DNA of 64,000 nt from Breviolum minutum Mf 1.05b.01 (lineage: Eukaryota > Sar > Dinophyceae > Suessiales > Symbiodiniaceae). The DNA is taken from NCBI GenBank assembly GCA_000507305.1, contig DF240073.1:62001-126000 (forward strand), read 5' to 3'. The translations under genes and the position numbers were made by a program. Below the pieces are notes generated by a model that did not search any database, had not been told where the DNA came from, and was given only the letters and a program-made list of their open reading frames with translations. Below are positions 43,459 to 55,633 of this stretch, piece after piece (position 1 is the stretch's first letter; each line of letters starts with the position of its first letter).

Positions 43459-44283
43459 TGTTAATGATTACCTTGAATGTGACCAGCGGAGGGGTGCCTT
43501 TCAAGAGGCAGTGTTTGAAACACAGAATTTGGGTAGGCTAGTTACCACAGATTCCTTCAGCTGCAAAAGTAGCACAAGTGATAGAAGCATATACTGACTC
43601 AGTAGGACAAGTAGTAATTCGTTGCTGTCGCCGTCGCCGTCACCGTCGTTGTTGTAGCACAACTGAGAACACTTGCAAAGTATGCCTAAAGCAGCATAGT
43701 AGCATAGTTAGCAGTAGCGCAAAAGGGAAGAACGATTGATTATTGGAAATTTTGGAAGTCATCTTGTAGTGAATCGAAAAATCACTAAACCTGAAGCTTC
43801 TTCGTAGCATCACTTTGCTTGTTATAGACTGACTCAAATGATAAGCAATTGCAGAGGAGTCTAGCACTTCCCAATTTTAATGCTGTAGATTCAAGGTACT
43901 ACATTTACCACATCATACCACATCCACTTGTTTTCCAGCTTGGGAATGCACCAATCACTTGCAAAGAGGCTACAAAGTGTGAGCACTATACAAGTTAATG
44001 CCCCTACAACATCCTTTAGCCGAACCACAACTTACACCTAGTGGCTTGGTTGCCCGTGGAGAGCAAACAAGAAGTCCAAGCCTGGAAGACTTTTCAACAA
44101 GTTTTGATGATTCTGGGCCAATGTTCGGTGACTTCAGCTGACCTCATTCCAAAACCTCTCAAGGTGAGTGCACTTTAGCCTGATGAGATATAGCTATATT
44201 CACCCAGGTTCAAAAACTTTATCAGTTTGGGAAAACGTTACAGAATTACCGACAAATTCTCCAAAATGATCCCAGCATTGCAG

Positions 44284-44440
44284 GTGTCATCCTTACAGGA
44301 GTCCATTCCAGAGCATCACGAAGCTGGAGATGCTGTCGAGGTGACATTGGAGATGTGGTGACGACCTGGCAACCCAAAACCCTAGTAGATCATGATGGAT
44401 TATGATAGATTCTAGTGATTTGCCAATGCTTTTAAGGAGC

Positions 44441-44506
<66 letters not shown>

Positions 44507-47500
44507 CGACGATGACGATTATTTCCATACGAAATGGGGAGCAAAAGAAAAACACCCAGAATCCTCAAAATCATTGTTTGGTTGAACACTCGCTAAGTGA
44601 CGCTACAAGCTCAGTCAAAGGTGAACTGCGCCATGCAATGTTGGAGCTCCAGATCTGTTGTTTGGTTGGGGTAATCCGCTTCTCAAGCAATAACAAGACC
44701 GCCCTAGCAGTAGCAATCTGACTTGACGAGGTAGTTGTGTTTTTGGGAATGATTCCTAAACATTACCTTCAATTGAAGCTTCGCTGGCATTTTTCACACT
44801 GCTTGTTTGTTTGGTGGTTTGGTTGGTCCCCGTCGGCTCTCGTCGGGTGTCTCGCTTGTTGCAGTCAGGTTGGTGGCTTGAATCCTCCCCAAAGTGATTT
44901 ATGTTTCGTGAATCCCAGCGGAAGCGTTACGGCTCCCCTTCCAGGCCGTGTACCCCGAAAACAGCTTGAGCTACCCTGCTCTCATCCTCGGTATCAACGA
45001 TGACAGCACTTACACCGTACAGTGGGTGGGCGATGCACCTGAAGGGCCCAGCGGTACAAGTGCTGTGAAGCCAGAGGTGCTTTGGAGATTTGGAGGGGAT
45101 ATGGCACGTAGTTATCGTAGACTTGCTGGTTCTTCACAAATCTAAACAAAGGATTTGATTTAAAAAGCAGAACAGACCCTCAGTGTATGTCTCTCCCCAG
45201 CAGGACATCGAGCAGGTCTCCAGAAAATTTGCTGCTGGCGATGCCGTCGAGGTTGGGGTCCCCATTCAACCTCACGATTGCACGGGGAGCTGTGTTTGCA
45301 CCACATCACCTGCTGCAGTTCTTTTCCAAATGATCACTTGTATGGGTCTTCAGGTTGAATTTGTAGGTTGTATAAATGTGTATGGCATAAAATAGGTAAC
45401 TATGTAACCAATGTTTAAGCAAAGGCTCGTTTCACTTGGATGATCTCACACTGATGGGCTATTTTCCAGCAGAATCAGTCATGTTGCCTCCGCTAAAACT
45501 GAAAACATGTATAAAAATGTTGGGTTGGGAAAGTGGGCAAGAATATTTCTTGAGGAAAGGGGAAGCGCCCCAAAGGTTTAAAGTTAAAAGTGTGGGGGGG
45601 CTTTGGTGGAGCAAGAGTTCATGGGAATATGAAAATGTTGGTACTTAGTTAACTGTGCTCAGCAACAGAGCCTGGGATGACTGTGTTCCATGCCAAACGA
45701 TGCCAGCAAATGACCATTTGGAACAATTTCAGAACACTATGGTTCAACACGCTCCAAAACCATAAAACACCTACAGCACTCCCGAAAATGATTAACGTTT
45801 AGAAGGATTGGGGAAGTTTTCTCAACATGATTTTCAGCTTCCATCTCTCCATTGCCTCTAAACTCCTCTCCATCCTCTCAGGTGTCGCGGGAGGATGGGC
45901 CGCTCCGTGGTACCGTGGTCTCCATGGGCTCGGCGCCCGGCACGCTGGCCATCCAGTGGCAGGATGAGAGTGAAGCTGAGGTCTCGGCCTTTGAGGCGAC
46001 TCAATGGGAAGGAATCCTAAGGGTGATAGGCAAACATTCAATTGTAGTGTAGTTGCGCACTTATAGAACTTTCTTGTTTTACAGAATGAATGGAGTGAGC
46101 GTTGATATTCTACTAAATATGAAGATTGTTTAATATGGGAGTTGATCCCTTCAAACTTTTCTTCGGCTTCACGGTCGCAGCGCAACAGGTGAAACCGGTG
46201 CTGATCCCATTTGAAGACCTCGAAGTGGGCCAAAGATATACGGGCACCGCATCTTGTTTGATGTGAACAGCTGGGCTTTGGTGCTGAAAATTTGTTGTTG
46301 AAGGGTTAAGTGAGGGGTTTCGAAATTATGAAGTGTTTCTCAAACATATTGGCCTCAAATGCATGTGTTCATTGCAAGTTGGTTAACCAAAAATTGGAAA
46401 GACTGCTGCTCCATGAACTTTGGGTGTTTGGAAGCTTTGTTTAGTTTTGGTTGATGTGATACCTGAGATCCCGTCAACATTGATTGACCAATATGACCCC
46501 GGATCAGTGGCAAAGTTCTCCACGTTTTGGGTCCTGTTCTCCACAAATTGGAGCTGGGAGGGCCTCGGTCCCGAAAACTTGGATGATTAGTCGCACTGAT
46601 GTTGTTTACATGAAGTCGTGCGACACACAGAGACATACATGTATGTATGAATGCATGCAAAAAGCGAATCACCTGGGCATCCTGACATATTATCATTAGA
46701 ACCATCTCAAATGGTGCTTGTTCAAACTTCAACAGCTGCGAATGTCAACTTTCTGCAGATTCGGTAGCATGATTTGTTTGAAAAGATCCATGGAAGGTAG
46801 CAAATCCTCCCGCAAGTTGGCTGACTTCACCATGATATCACCTATTCTTGGGACTTCTTCCCTTATCTAATTACTGTCTCTTGTGAAATTCCCCCAACTT
46901 GTGGACAACTGTTACTGATGTCCAGAATGGTCTGCATTTCCCACCCATCGGCCCATCAAACATTGATTCTTGAAAACCAATTTTTTGAACAACAGTGTTC
47001 AAAACCATTCATTTATTTTATATTTCATGAATTATAGCGATAATTTGTAGTCCTGTTCAAGATCCAATGCTTTAGGTTGAGACACATCCCGGTGGTGATT
47101 GAAACCAAACTTCAATCGCCATCTTTTTGGAAGGTTGATCGAGTGTATCACAGTGGTGCTTTTGTGGACTTTGGGGCCGAAGTCATGGGTAATTTGCCCA
47201 CGGCCTATGTCTTGACCAAAGATGGCAGTCGCATTGGAAACTTGCATCAAGTGATGTAGATTTTATTGTTGTCTTACATGTTTTTTGTACACAACGTTTC
47301 GCAAAGTATCATTTTGCCAAGCAAGGTGTGACACGGAACTGGTGCCTTCGAATCTGTTGTGTTCATGTCAGAAGTGTATCCCAGTTGACCAATTTATTGT
47401 AAACATGTTTGAACACTGTTTGAACCACAAAGACAAACCTTTGATCTTGTGTAGATGTTAGATATTGACATTACGCACACTCTGTTTCAGTCTGACAAAT

Positions 47501-48511
47501 TCTTGGCCCGCCGGCAGTTTTTCTTCCCTCATCTTGCTGACTTGTTTGTTTCCTCCAAACCTGTGATGAGCCAGGAAAGTTTGACCCAATCACCGACCAT
47601 GTCAAGAAGAATCAGAAAATCCAAGTCGGGATCCATAAATCCAGATGGGTCCATCGCCTGAGTGAAGAAGCGGATGAATGTACCCCAACTGCCACCATTC
47701 CATTCATGCATGCAGATGCACTCAGGGTACATTGGAGTATGCCACTTAACCCCCTCCATGATTCCAGTTACCCCCTGCTGGTGGAATAGCAGGTGAAGCC
47801 TTCCTTCCAAAAATTGAGATGAATGCAAAGTGGGGTTCATGCTCTGGATGTTGTTACGGTGCTTCCTGTAGTTTTATTTTATAGTAAGTGAGGCTAAAAC
47901 AGCACCCATTTCCTTTGAAGCATACCCCAGGTCCCAGGTAGTGATTTTTGCAAGGGAGCCCGAATATGCCGCAACTGTTGACCCTTTCTGGGGTCCAACG
48001 GGTTGAAGGACCCAAGTTACAAAGTGATCAATCTTATGAACTTGAGGCAGCAATTGCCCAATCCTTTCACAAATGTTGGGTTTTAGTCCATTAGTAAATG
48101 ACCTTAGTCTCTCCATTTCCGTATGTGAACCAAAAGACCATCTTCATTCACCCCAACCTTTCGCCTCTAAGGACCTGAAAACACTAGAGTTGGTGACACC
48201 CAAATTTCCCCAATTATAATCGATTGTAATCTTGCAATCAACTCATAGTAAGACCTCACCAAAAAGTATTATCATGAATGTATCCATACATCTTATTATG
48301 TGTCAATTAGGGCACTTAGGTCGCTTAGCTCGTTACAACGCCCTCTATTGGGAATTCCTACTATTTTGGTGAAATCTTGAGGTTAGTGAAGTACTGTGAC
48401 CTGCGTCATTTGTAGTATTTGTATACTAGGTTGTCATCCAAGCCAAACGTTTGGATCGCAGCGTGCGGGTGGCCATGATTCATGAGGCCATGGCCCGGGA
48501 AGTTGCATTTG
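44284..48511 (+). CDS. Tandem Tudor/Agenet-like and S1-domain protein
   Basis: Proposed exons, all phase 0 joins: 44284-44340 (HHEAGDAVE), 44945-45076 (YPALILGINDDSTYTVQWVG, KPE), 45204-45251 (RKFAAGDAVE), 45882-45995 (GTVVSMGSAPGTLAIQWQDE), 46189-46248 (FEDLEVGQRYTGT), 47134-47250 (VDRVYHSGAFVDFGAEVMGN), 48430-48511 (AKRLDRSVRVAM). Exons 1-5 assemble into two similar small-barrel modules, each starting GDAVE, with a YTVQW or LAIQW strand and a closing KP: a Tudor/Agenet/SH3-like pattern. YTGT joined to VYHSGAFVDFGA is a textbook S1 RNA-binding start. The S1 closing strand is probably the 48430 exon. Donors at 45996 and 46249 are GC. Likely an RNA-binding protein; the compartment is not visible. 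Further upstream exons are expected. Confidence 0.65.
44439..44515. repeat. GCT then GAT trinucleotide microsatellite
   Basis: About seven GCT units passing into about fifteen GAT units, in the first intron of the Tudor/S1 gene. False poly-Met and poly-His ORFs arise here. Confidence 0.95.
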
Positions 48512-48902
48512 GTGAGGTGTTTTACGATGGTCTTGATATTTTATGATGGCCCCAGCGGTGGTTGGCATGATTTTGTTATATAAATATACTTTCCGCGTAC
48601 AATAGCAGTTCTCTGACCAAAGCCTTCGAAGGGGGAGAAGGAGGTGATGTACTGTAAATTGCTACTACCCCCATTCTGGCGAAACATTTGGTTATAAGTG
48701 ATAAATCAAGTGAATTTCATTGATGTTTGGGGACCTCACACACAAAAATGCTCACGGATATAGGCAGGGGCTTCCCCCCTCGTCAGGCTGCCTGACGATA
48801 TGCCGGCTGACCGACAAAAAGAGATCTGATGCCAACGGGCGAGCGGCTAGGGAAGGTTTTATCGAAGATGCAACGCTAAAAACAGGCATTTCTGGAGTTT
48901 GA

Positions 48903-49012
48903 AGAGGCATATACTATATACATATATATATATACATATTTATTTATATTTATAGTACATACGAATAGTACATATTATGTACATATTTATAGTATATATT
49001 CTAATATTCTAT
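48903..49012. repeat. TA-rich simple sequence
   Basis: Alternating TATATACATA and TATTTATA stretches within an intron or spacer. No function inferred. Confidence 0.8.
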
Positions 49013-49288
49013 TATCATTTTCAGACATGATATGGGCTCTGGCTTATATCATCAGGATAGAACAACAAAATGCAACAAGAATCTCAATTTCCAAGAGAGA
49101 TCCAGGAACTGGGCTCGGAGAGTACCCCAAGTTATATACCAAGTATACATTAGTGTTCAAATCTAGTGAGTGCACATATGTGTATACATATATACAGTGT
49201 GTTTGTATATATATAAATGACCATAAATGGGGAACAACTCCTTGCAATTACTAATTCCATCCGTTTCCTTTTTGGACTCATGCTTTCC

Positions 49289-50340
49289 ATGAAGAGTTTG
49301 CCTTTCGAAGGGAGCGAGTGCTCTTCCAGCGACACACAGAGATCGGCCAGTGACACGGAGGACTTGCAAAAACCTATGGTGGTATCAGGTACTTGTTGGC
49401 AATAGGCGACTTCTCCCCAAAAGTTCCATTTTTTGGGTAGGACATGTTTTCTCATTTATTTCAACTCGGGGCTGGCGAGTGAAATACTACAATGTTTCCA
49501 TGTTTTTTTTTCTCTCTCTCTCTCCCTCTATCTCTGTTGTAGATTCTGTAGATTCTGTAGGTTCATGCATATGGTGCATACGGTTTCTCTAGTCAACTTC
49601 TTGTCCAGAGGAGCCTATCGACATTATCGACCCCTTCAGAAATCGTGACCCGTTACCTTTCCAATTGCCGTTTGCCTAAATAAAGGAGATCCCCGAACCC
49701 AAAAAACATGCCGGTCTCACAGGGGCAACATCCATCTGAAAAAAAAACAAATGTCCAGTGAAGATCTTGACCTTCGTGACCTTGGCATCACAGGACGATG
49801 AAGATGATTTGCAAGAGGATCCGACTTTGATTCGGGGTTGGGGGGCCAACCGGGCATTTCAGGCCAATGGGACACTACAAGTATCCTGGTGCATGAAATC
49901 TGATAGTGTGAAATATCCTTTTCCATGTCGTTCCTTTCCCATTTCACACTTTGTCTGCTGAAAGGTACTTGTAAAATCTTGTAAATATATACTATGCCGT
50001 AGGTGCTGAAAAGATACTGTCACTTCCCAACCCTTCCAATCCCTATTTTGGAAGGGGCTCTTGCGTGTTTCTTTTCCAAAGCATCGTTCAGCAAGTGTTC
50101 CGCATCTATGGAAATCCCATCTATTGCCATAGGAACCCTCCCTTGCTGCTTTGGCCGGGTAGTGTTCAATATCCACCGAGTCGATTGCACGATTTTTAGG
50201 TACACATTGCGGCACTATCAGATTTCACTATGTCAAGCTCTACTGTTGCTCGGGAATTTGGGGATTCCACAATTTCAAACTACATCGCCGCAAATACACC
50301 ATGGCAAGAAGTATTAGGTCCTGGAGTGATTTCAACCTAG
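49289..50340 (+). CDS. Probable downstream exons of the Tudor/S1 gene
   Basis: Three segments look coding: a Ser-rich, acidic stretch near 49289-49375 (SECSSSDTQRSASDTEDLQK); 49794-49880 after ATCACAG (DDEDDLQEDPTLIRGWGANR), ending at GTATCC; and 50200-50340 after TTTTTAG (VHIAALSDFTMSSSTVAREF, TAG 50338-50340). The last starts like the VHISELS strand of an S1 domain, so it may be a second S1 fragment. A frame at 50001-50090 could lie between. Same strand and spacing favour one gene with 44284-48511, but a separate gene is possible. Confidence 0.45.
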
Positions 50341-50454
50341 TGACCTAGTGTAGTTCAGGCCCTTTTCCTCCTGGTTTGGCGGTGAAATTGTTACTACTGT
50401 ATCTCCTGCGACGTTTCAAAGTCGGAAACAGACGTTGTTTTTCTGTGATTACTT

Positions 50455-50780
50455 CCGCACAATGTCAATCAATTTCAATCACCGCACGCCTGGTTTGGGA
50501 CATCGCGCACTGAAGCAGACGTCGCCATGGATGTCGCTGCGGTGCGGTGGCAATTTCTGTGTCCTTTTCGAAGCACCTGGACGAACGTCTCGGCGGAGGA
50601 AGCTGAGCATTTGGAGGATGCTTTCGGCCAAGGTCATCGATGGATGCATGGCAAGAGTGGAAGACAACAGGCTGCCACCAAAACGGCCTTGACATATTTT
50701 TTGAAGTGGAGATCCCGGAAAAATTGGGATTTGGTGATTCTTCATTTGAATCATTTTTTGAGATTTGGCTCGGTTTGAAC
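50455..50780 (+). CDS. Candidate exon with WWE-like pattern
   Basis: Frame open from about 50455 to TGA 50778-50780, including ATG 50527. It reads VRWQFLCPFRSTWTNVSAEE then HLEDAFGQGHRW. The order W-Q, W, S, L-E-x-A-F-x-x-G recalls the start of WWE domains, which recognise poly-ADP-ribose and often accompany PARPs or ubiquitin ligases. The match is short and other frames are also open, so this is tentative. A PARP-like gene lies 5 kb downstream, but no direct link is shown. Confidence 0.3.
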
Positions 50781-51818
50781 TTCAACAAACTGTTTCCATG
50801 TTTTTTTGCCTCAGCCCAAATGCTACTTGGACATAGACAAGAAAGACGCCTCGATGGGAACAAAACAAGTAGAGTAAGTAGAACAGAAACACGAGTGCTG
50901 CTGATTTTAAACCCTCTGAATTGTAATTATGTACCGCTACCCCAAGAAAATCCGGGCCAGTGGGATATTGCTGCACCTTGGCCATCGAACACTTGCCATC
51001 AAACCTTGGACTGTCTAGGTTGGAAATGGAGATATTCGTTCATTTCGTGAGCTTTACAATTGGCAAAGTATATCAAATCTGATCCAACCACACCATTATT
51101 TCCATTTTATTCCCCTCAAATGGATGTGGATCCAACAACTGAGAGCAAAAAACATCCATTTCTGCATGACGACGCCTAAGGACGGAGTATCGCCTGAAGA
51201 CGGGAGTACCTATACGCGTGGATTTCTCTGAAGAGGTGGATGGATGGGATCGATGATGGCCATCACTATGTAAACTTTGAGATTTAGTGTGGGATCGCAT
51301 AATCACATATCATATATTCTTCAAATTGAAAATATAGGGATTTTTTGTTTGAAGGTCCTTCGGCTTATGGAGTGTAGCTTTAGCCGCAAAATGTAGAGTT
51401 CAATCAATTCTCAATTTATTATGGTGACTTCATGTGACTTCGGTATAACTGGAAGTTCAGTTTGGGCTTACAGCATATACCAGAAAACAATTCCTTGTAG
51501 CGAAGGGCCATGCACCCATGAACGGTTTCACAAGAGCTTGCATAAGGAATCCCATGGGTCCATGGGTAGTATGACCATCACTCAATGATAAAGGCCCATA
51601 GTTGATCATTTGGGATCCCATTACGCCCAATTGGAAAGTGTGGCAAGTGAAGGTGAAAAGGACCCTCAAACCAAAAATAGTTTGTGACAAGTGATCTCTA
51701 TGTGTTTTGGTGCGCCCACAGTTTCCAGTACCGCACATGAAGGTGCTGTGCCTTGCTGCTTGTGCAGGTGTTTCGCATAGAGTTGGTGATTGATTCCCAT
51801 CGTTTGCTTGCCAGGTAC
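50781..51818. other. No supported gene on plus; minus-strand gene may continue
   Basis: A 239-codon minus-strand frame (51457-52176) covers this area, but only 51819-51920 of it looks truly coding. Other exons of that minus gene probably lie here but are not identifiable. Confidence 0.4.
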
Positions 51819-52431
51819 GGGTGAATCTTGCCTCGCGCCGCTCGATGCCCTTGCGCAAGATGGATGCGACGACGATGAAGATGGAGATGGCCCAGACAGA
51901 CAAAAGGATGGAGCAGAGGGCTGTGCCATGACAATTTGGTGTAAGACATTGCAGTGTTATTACTAGAGGTTTGAACGGGCCGATAGGGGGGATACTAGTT
52001 TCTGTAATGCTGTAATGGTTGGTATATAGTATTAATGGGTGTTCTACAAGAATGTGATTGACCTTGTTATGAGAGTCTTTTCCTGATGAAGAAGGGCCAT
52101 TTTCCATTGCGGCATTACTCTCAACAATGGAATCATGGACATGTGGAAATGGATGGGTCCTTTCAAGACATTTCAAGACTAGTGACTCTTTGATTATGGC
52201 TGGAAGGGTAGCTTACGGCATCGCCGATGGTTTGCTTGTATAATATGTAAATGATTGTCAATGATATGCAAATGCTAAGTAACGTAACATCATCATACAT
52301 CATCCTAGTACTGCACACCAATGGATCTGCTGCACCGGTAGGTAAAAGTATAGTGAAACGAGTTTCGCGCAACTCACAGGGGTTGCGGGCATGATCTCCG
52401 CGGATCAAGGTCACGAACCATGGCCCTCGCA
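51819..52431 (-). CDS. Single-pass membrane protein, two exons on the minus strand
   Basis: Exon 52378-52431 (minus) reads RGPWFVTLIRGDHARNP and ends at a GTGAGT donor with one spare base. Exon 51819-51920 (minus) starts after GGCACAG with two bases, so the join is in phase and gives SLCSILLSVWAISIFIVVAS, then ILRKGIERREARFT, before a GTACCT donor. The hydrophobic stretch followed by a basic segment is a classic membrane anchor with a cytosolic stop-transfer tail. Codons are GC-rich compared with the flanks. Family unknown; upstream and downstream exons are missing. Confidence 0.5.
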
Positions 52432-52576
52432 CTGCGAATGCTCAAAAGGTCTCTGAGAGCGAGACGGAGAGTGAGAGTGAGGTCCGAGTTGGATTGGCGG
52501 AGGGGATTAAAACGGATCAAGAGGCACTATAGGCGTTTTATTATTCCCCGATGTTGCATTTCGAGTCAGTTGGACT

Positions 52577-52780
52577 ATGGACATGGTGTGGTACAGTAGA
52601 GCCTTATCAACAGAGTATTCACATCCATTATACCTTCAACAACAGGCTTTTCTTATCCACGAGCCTCTCACCTTCTGCCTGTTTCGGGGCACCACCTTTG
52701 AGGTGGAACGGATGCAACAACTCTTGCCTCAGCCAGTGGAAATTCTTTCAGCGCAAAAAAGTGACCTTGGCAGATTTTAG
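52577..52780 (+). CDS. Candidate ORF or exon, unknown
   Basis: 67-codon frame. Its second half, GTTFEVERMQQLLPQPVEIL then SAQKSDLGRF, looks coding and ends at TAG. It lies on the plus strand upstream of a minus-strand gene. No family recognised. Confidence 0.3.
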   Translation: MDMVWYSRALSTEYSHPLYLQQQAFLIHEPLTFCLFRGTTFEVERMQQLLPQPVEILSAQKSDLGRF

Positions 52781-53262
52781 ACTCGACCTTTGGGAATCGA
52801 ACATAGCTGGTTGGGAAGTCCACAAACTTTGCCGAGGAAACACCATTGGAATTTGGGTGGTGGATCTTTCATTGGTATGATGCTATCGACTAATGGGCAG
52901 TAGGCATACAGTAGTATACATACCTGGAGGATCAATTTTTGCCATCTTATCTCTTCGGATTTACTTGGCGTTCTCTGGGGCATTGCACAATGTGCTGGAC
53001 TCTCAGCGAGGGGCCAGGCTTTTGCAACTAACTTGGTGGTCCGATTTGTTTTGAAATATGAGAAGTCTTTCTAAGGATGACTACAAACTCGATCTATACG
53101 CCATTCATTTTTCTGGACTGATTTGACCGCAATCTTAATTCAGGACGCAAAGATATCACCCCACAACGGCCACTTTTTCCAGGTTGGTTACTTATAATGA
53201 CGTAATATTGAGTCAACCAGTGAAGGTTGACCAGGTTGACCCACTGAGGTCACCAGTGGCTA

Positions 53263-53481
53263 TTGTCCGAAGGGCATCGGCAGCAATTCTTGCGCTCTCC
53301 ACGGTTGCGTGGTAAGCACCAACAGTCGACGGAGACAAGGGAGGAACAGGTTCCGATGGATGCCTTTCTGGATGCCTGCAAACATCATTTTGCAGATGCC
53401 CAGCTTCACATAGAGAAAGGAAGAAACATGTACCACGATGCACAGGACGCAGCGAGGGGATGGAACCATCGGCCAAAATAG
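53263..53481 (+). CDS. Candidate ORF or exon, helical, unknown
   Basis: 72 codons. VPMDAFLDACKHHFADAQLH and IEKGRNMYHDAQDAARGW look helical and coding, with TAG at 53479-53481. The minus strand is also open here with a plausible frame, so strand is uncertain. Confidence 0.3.
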   Translation: MSEGHRQQFLRSPRLRGKHQQSTETREEQVPMDAFLDACKHHFADAQLHIEKGRNMYHDAQDAARGWNHRPK

Positions 53482-54891
53482 GTGGTGGTGCAAGTGGTCT
53501 ATTTAATAACCCTCGAGTGGATGATCCAAATTGCTGATGAGATCAGCAAATTGTTCAAATGGTTTGGACCAATTCATCACCAAGCTTTCACTGTGTCCCA
53601 TGGCGACATTTCATGATATTTCAAGCTCTTCTGCCTGACCAAAGCCCACTCTCGGATTTTTTCCTGGTTGCTCAGCAAGTGTTTCTAGACAAGCTACACT
53701 TAGCAGTTTAGCACAACTTTGCCACTGACCTCGCGAAATCTATGGTTGATAAGGTTCTTAGTGTGCCTTAGAAGGACGTATTTCCACCCCGGGTCCCTTC
53801 CAGATGATTCTGACAGGACCCGGTAGCCTTTGAATCTGCTGGGAAATGCTTTGCACTTGGCATTGGTGAGCTCAACAAGTGGCTCATTGCGAATGGTTGT
53901 GGAATGGTCAGTAGCCCACCCTCTTCAGCTGATCCTGACTTGACCGATAGGACGTCTATATCTGTGTGCCCAGTAAGCCAGAGTGTATTCGATTGGAATA
54001 AACTCAATTCAGCCTTGTGAATTATGATCAGTGATGGAATTATGATCAGTGATGGCCACCCCATACCACAAAGCCTCCAAAGCATACACGGTTTGAGGGA
54101 CAGCAAGCTGAGTTCAGCCTATACAAAGTAAAGGAAGTCTCCAGGTACAAGAGGCAAGGAAAGGCTGTGCCATGTGGATCCCTTTCCTCAAGATAGTTAC
54201 ATATAGTTACTATGTTTACTTGTCAGATATGGTGAGCGTAAGTGCTGAAACCATTTTACCAACCTTTGATCCGAGAACTTCATTTAGGTGTGTCTCGTGT
54301 CATAGGGAGCCTTCACACCAAATCAAGCCTTCCATCCTTAAAGTTGCTGATAAGATTGTATATAATCATAAATCATAAATCATAAATGATTGCAGCATAA
54401 TTATCTCATCAAGTCGCTGCGCAGTGGGGAAGCTCATACCCTTCATATTTTACGAGATCCAGGTGCACAGTATACATATGCACCTAGATTGACCCCGAGA
54501 AAACTACTGAGAATCATTACGACCACCATCCACAAGTAGATATCACTCACTTCAAGGCTGTGGGATGATGTTTCTGTGGACGGAATCCACATCTCTATCA
54601 AACAATTTCGCATGACCACATTCCTGGAAAGAAACCCTTTCCAAAACATATTAACATTATACAGTACATCATTCTACGATTCTACAAACTTTTCTCACTG
54701 CTGCTGTACCAAGGGTGCGCGCTGTGAACGACTTGTCAGTTTCTCTTTCAAACTGGGATGGCATCAAGAACTTGCAAGAGGAGCATCGAAGTTTGATGCG
54801 GAGATGTCTTTCGGCGTTTGCCGGCAGTTATGTTTTCTCTTTCTTTTTAAACATCCTCCAGCTATGAAAGGTCTTTTCTGATTCTAGGCAG
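53482..54891. other. No supported gene
   Basis: Only weak frames. Contains short AT-rich direct repeats such as AATTATGATCAGTGATGG twice at about 54022-54054 and TAAATCATAAATCATAAATCAT at about 54362-54386. Confidence 0.4.
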
Positions 54892-55161
54892 GTGATCAGA
54901 ATCCTCAACCGATTGGATAAATGCCTGCCAGAGAGAGAGAGGTTCCTTCTGCCGGATTGTGATGGACTTTTGCATCATGATGTTTTGGCAGAGCTCAATT
55001 TGGCTGTATTGGTTCGCTGGTTTAACCGTGGTTTTGACGACCCACAAAATCTGTCCTTTCCTGCGACGTTGAAGGAAATCATTCCACTTTTTCATACCTT
55101 TTCCACTTTGGCCACTATATTCCACAGAGGCTTAAGGCTTGACCTCAAATCCTATCAGTAG
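54892..55161 (+). CDS. Candidate exon, unknown
   Basis: After ATTCTAGGCAG the frame runs 89 codons with LPERERFLLPDCDGLLHHDV and ELNLAVLVRWFNRGF, to TAG. Reasonably protein-like but without a known motif. A second frame at 55322-55525 (67 codons) follows it. Confidence 0.3.
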   Translation: MIRILNRLDKCLPERERFLLPDCDGLLHHDVLAELNLAVLVRWFNRGFDDPQNLSFPATLKEIIPLFHTFSTLATIFHRGLRLDLKSYQ

Positions 55162-55575
55162 GGGCATCAGTAGCATGATCTCGGAATGTCATGGGGATGC
55201 GAAGTCAAATTCTCTTGCAATCATGCAGGCAGAATTTTAGTAAATGTCCACCTTCTGACTGAGGAATAGCGTCTCGGGTAAAATAATTCAATCATCCAGA
55301 TAGTTCAATTACTTCAAGGACGTGTTGAGATACCATTTCGCTGTGGGTTGGCCTGAAAAATGGATGTTTCGGTGGTTGTTGAAGTCACGCCTCGACCTGC
55401 GAAGGTTTTTTGAATCTGGCGATGTGCAACTTGAGAGCTTCACACTTTCAGGAGGCCTTAGAGAACTCAGAAGCTTGAACTCAATTTCTCGAATGTTTCT
55501 GGCAGCTGGTGGCGGGGAGCATTAAATCGTCAATTGGTACACTCTTTCTCTCTCATATTCCGTACATGGGAAATG

Positions 55576-55597
55576 CCAGGGTATTCTTTGGCTCAAG
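55576..55597 (+). other. DinoSL relic upstream of the PARP-like gene
   Basis: Ends in TTTGGCTCAAG, an exact 11-base match to the DinoSL 3' end, and begins with CC at the distance expected for the 22-nt leader (CCAGGGTATTC before it). It lies 36 bases before ATG 55634 of an intronless gene, as expected for a returned mRNA. Confidence 0.7.
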
Positions 55598-55633
55598 AGT
55601 TTAAGGTGGGGCTTTTTCAAACACACCTCGGCC

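Noticed and set aside
44293..44721. Poly-His and poly-Met ORFs
   Set aside because: They come from the GCT/GAT microsatellite inside an intron.
51457..52176. 239-codon minus-strand ORF as one gene
   Set aside because: Only about 100 bp in its middle is coding-like. The rest is AT-rich and lacks motifs; a spliced model fits better.
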